Made by a program: the position numbers and the translations under genes. A stretch of DNA of 6,248 bases from Gammaproteobacteria bacterium. GTDB taxonomy: Bacteria; Pseudomonadota; Gammaproteobacteria; CAJXQU01. Each line of letters opens with the position of its first letter. Positions within the stretch are counted from its first letter, which is position 1. The DNA lies in NCBI GenBank assembly GCA_026984275.1, contig JALSSM010000462.1:1-6248 (forward strand), written 5' to 3'. Shown one piece after another: positions 5,567 to 6,248 of the stretch. The notes under the pieces were generated by a model. That model was not told the origin of the DNA. It did not search any database and saw nothing but the letters and a program-made list of their open reading frames with translations.

Positions 5567-6248
5567 CTAGAACTTTAACCCGAAACTGATACTAAACTGG
5601 TAAGTTTCTCTCGGTTGAACACCTGTCATATTTCTATACACTGGTCTGGTAAACTCAAGATCAGCATATTTCTTACAATGTGTTTTGGCATTACAAACCT
5701 TCATCAAAAGGCTAAGGTTTATATTGTTTCCACCAAAGAATGCAGGATTTGAGATTGCATTCGAAAAAGGGAAAGGCCCGGGTACCAGCAGATCGACATC
5801 AACACCGTCAATAGGATCAATGTGCTGCCACGCCAACTTAATACCGGGATGAAAATAGGTGGTGGTAAAGTATTGTGCCCAAAGATTGATGCCATAACGA
5901 TCACCGAGATGATAACCGCGATCATTTTTTCCAAGATGAAGCCTGGCCGTTAGTTGAGCACCCAAATCCCATGATCCAAAGTTGTGTAAATAGCTAAGCG
6001 ATAAAGGAATATCCCAGGTACCTGTTCCAAGTTGCTTGGTAAAAGGTAATTGTTCAAGAGTGCCTGCGCCGTTTCTTGGTGAATCACCCTTTTCATCAAT
6101 GGATCCCGTCGGCAGACTAACTCCACCAGAAATTTGCCATGCACTGCGATTGGTGATCGGCATATACCAGGTGGCTAACAATGAAATGTCTCCAAGCCCG
6201 GATGATCCAATATTAAAAGCCTCAAAACCTGAGACAGAACTGATGTGA
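5567..6248 (-). CDS. Outer-membrane beta-barrel protein, phenol-degradation MetA/transporter-like, 5' partial
   Basis: The frame is open to the window edge, so the signal peptide and N-terminus are missing; 226 residues are visible. A TTG at 6181 is not a likely start, because codons upstream of it continue the same pattern (SSGLGDISLLATWY). The protein is made of alternating hydrophobic/polar strands with short loops and ends in FGLKF, the terminal aromatic typical of outer-membrane barrels. The elements GLGD, SGGVSLPTGS, QLGTGTWDIPLSLSY and the final PVYRNMTGVQ strand resemble the Phenol_MetA_deg/transporter family (PF13557 type), whose substrates are mostly unproven. Two cysteines at visible residues 185 and 191 could form a small loop disulfide. 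It is the first visible gene of the c-di-GMP operon, where YfiB, the outer-membrane component of the known system, would be expected; it may sense or transport a signal. The substrate cannot be given. Confidence 0.68.
   Translation of the reverse strand, partial: HISSVSGFEAFNIGSSGLGDISLLATWYMPITNRSAWQISGGVSLPTGSIDEKGDSPRNGAGTLEQLPFTKQLGTGTWDIPLSLSYLHNFGSWDLGAQLTARLHLGKNDRGYHLGDRYGINLWAQYFTTTYFHPGIKLAWQHIDPIDGVDVDLLVPGPFPFSNAISNPAFFGGNNINLSLLMKVCNAKTHCKKYADLEFTRPVYRNMTGVQPRETYQFSISFGLKF

Noticed and set aside
5719..6144. Two short minus-strand frames (5719-5934 and 5950-6144)
   Set aside because: Both are out-of-frame readings inside the barrel gene, whose own frame shows family motifs throughout and a proper barrel C-terminus.
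6179..6181. TTG as the start codon of the barrel gene
   Set aside because: The same frame stays open to the window edge with barrel-like residues (SSGLGDIS) just upstream, and a signal peptide would be missing if translation began here.

Overview
The window looks like a chromosomal segment of an AT-leaning (roughly 40% GC by eye) Gram-negative bacterium, most likely a gammaproteobacterium. The outer-membrane barrel, the periplasmic YfiR-type protein and the DUF6394 membrane protein beside a potassium channel all point that way. All six recognisable genes lie on the minus strand, so the biological order runs from high to low coordinates. No tRNA, rRNA, CRISPR array or insertion sequence was seen.

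Upstream block (6248 to 2898): a cyclic-di-GMP signalling operon. It starts with the 3' part of an outer-membrane beta-barrel gene resembling the MetA-pathway-of-phenol-degradation/transporter family; its start lies beyond the window. After 17 bases comes a YfiR/DUF4154 periplasmic protein. After only 3 bases comes a large inner-membrane protein with a CHASE8-like periplasmic sensor, HAMP, GGDEF and EAL domains. In known YfiR/YfiN systems, YfiR binds the periplasmic face of the cyclase and represses it. The likely logic here is envelope state -> barrel/YfiR-like protein -> CHASE8 sensor -> change in c-di-GMP synthesis or breakdown. The output protein has both catalytic domains with their motifs intact, plus an I-site, unlike YfiN, which has only GGDEF.

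Downstream block (2827 to 108): a second co-directional cluster. It holds a soluble helical protein resembling TerB-like proteins (tentative), a four-helix DUF6394 membrane protein and a two-TM potassium channel with tandem nucleotide-binding RCK domains. Gaps are 51 and 29 bases, so co-transcription is likely. It may have its own promoter overlapping the end of the GGDEF-EAL gene, where a -35/-10-like pair lies downstream of a perfect 20-bp palindrome.

The last 107 bases (1-107) carry no recognised gene. They are richer in GC than the rest and contain two small inverted repeats. The points most worth a second look are the YfiR plus GGDEF-EAL plus barrel arrangement, the 20-bp FNR-like palindrome, a C8 tract in the EAL coding region, and the TerB-like/DUF6394/K+ channel trio.
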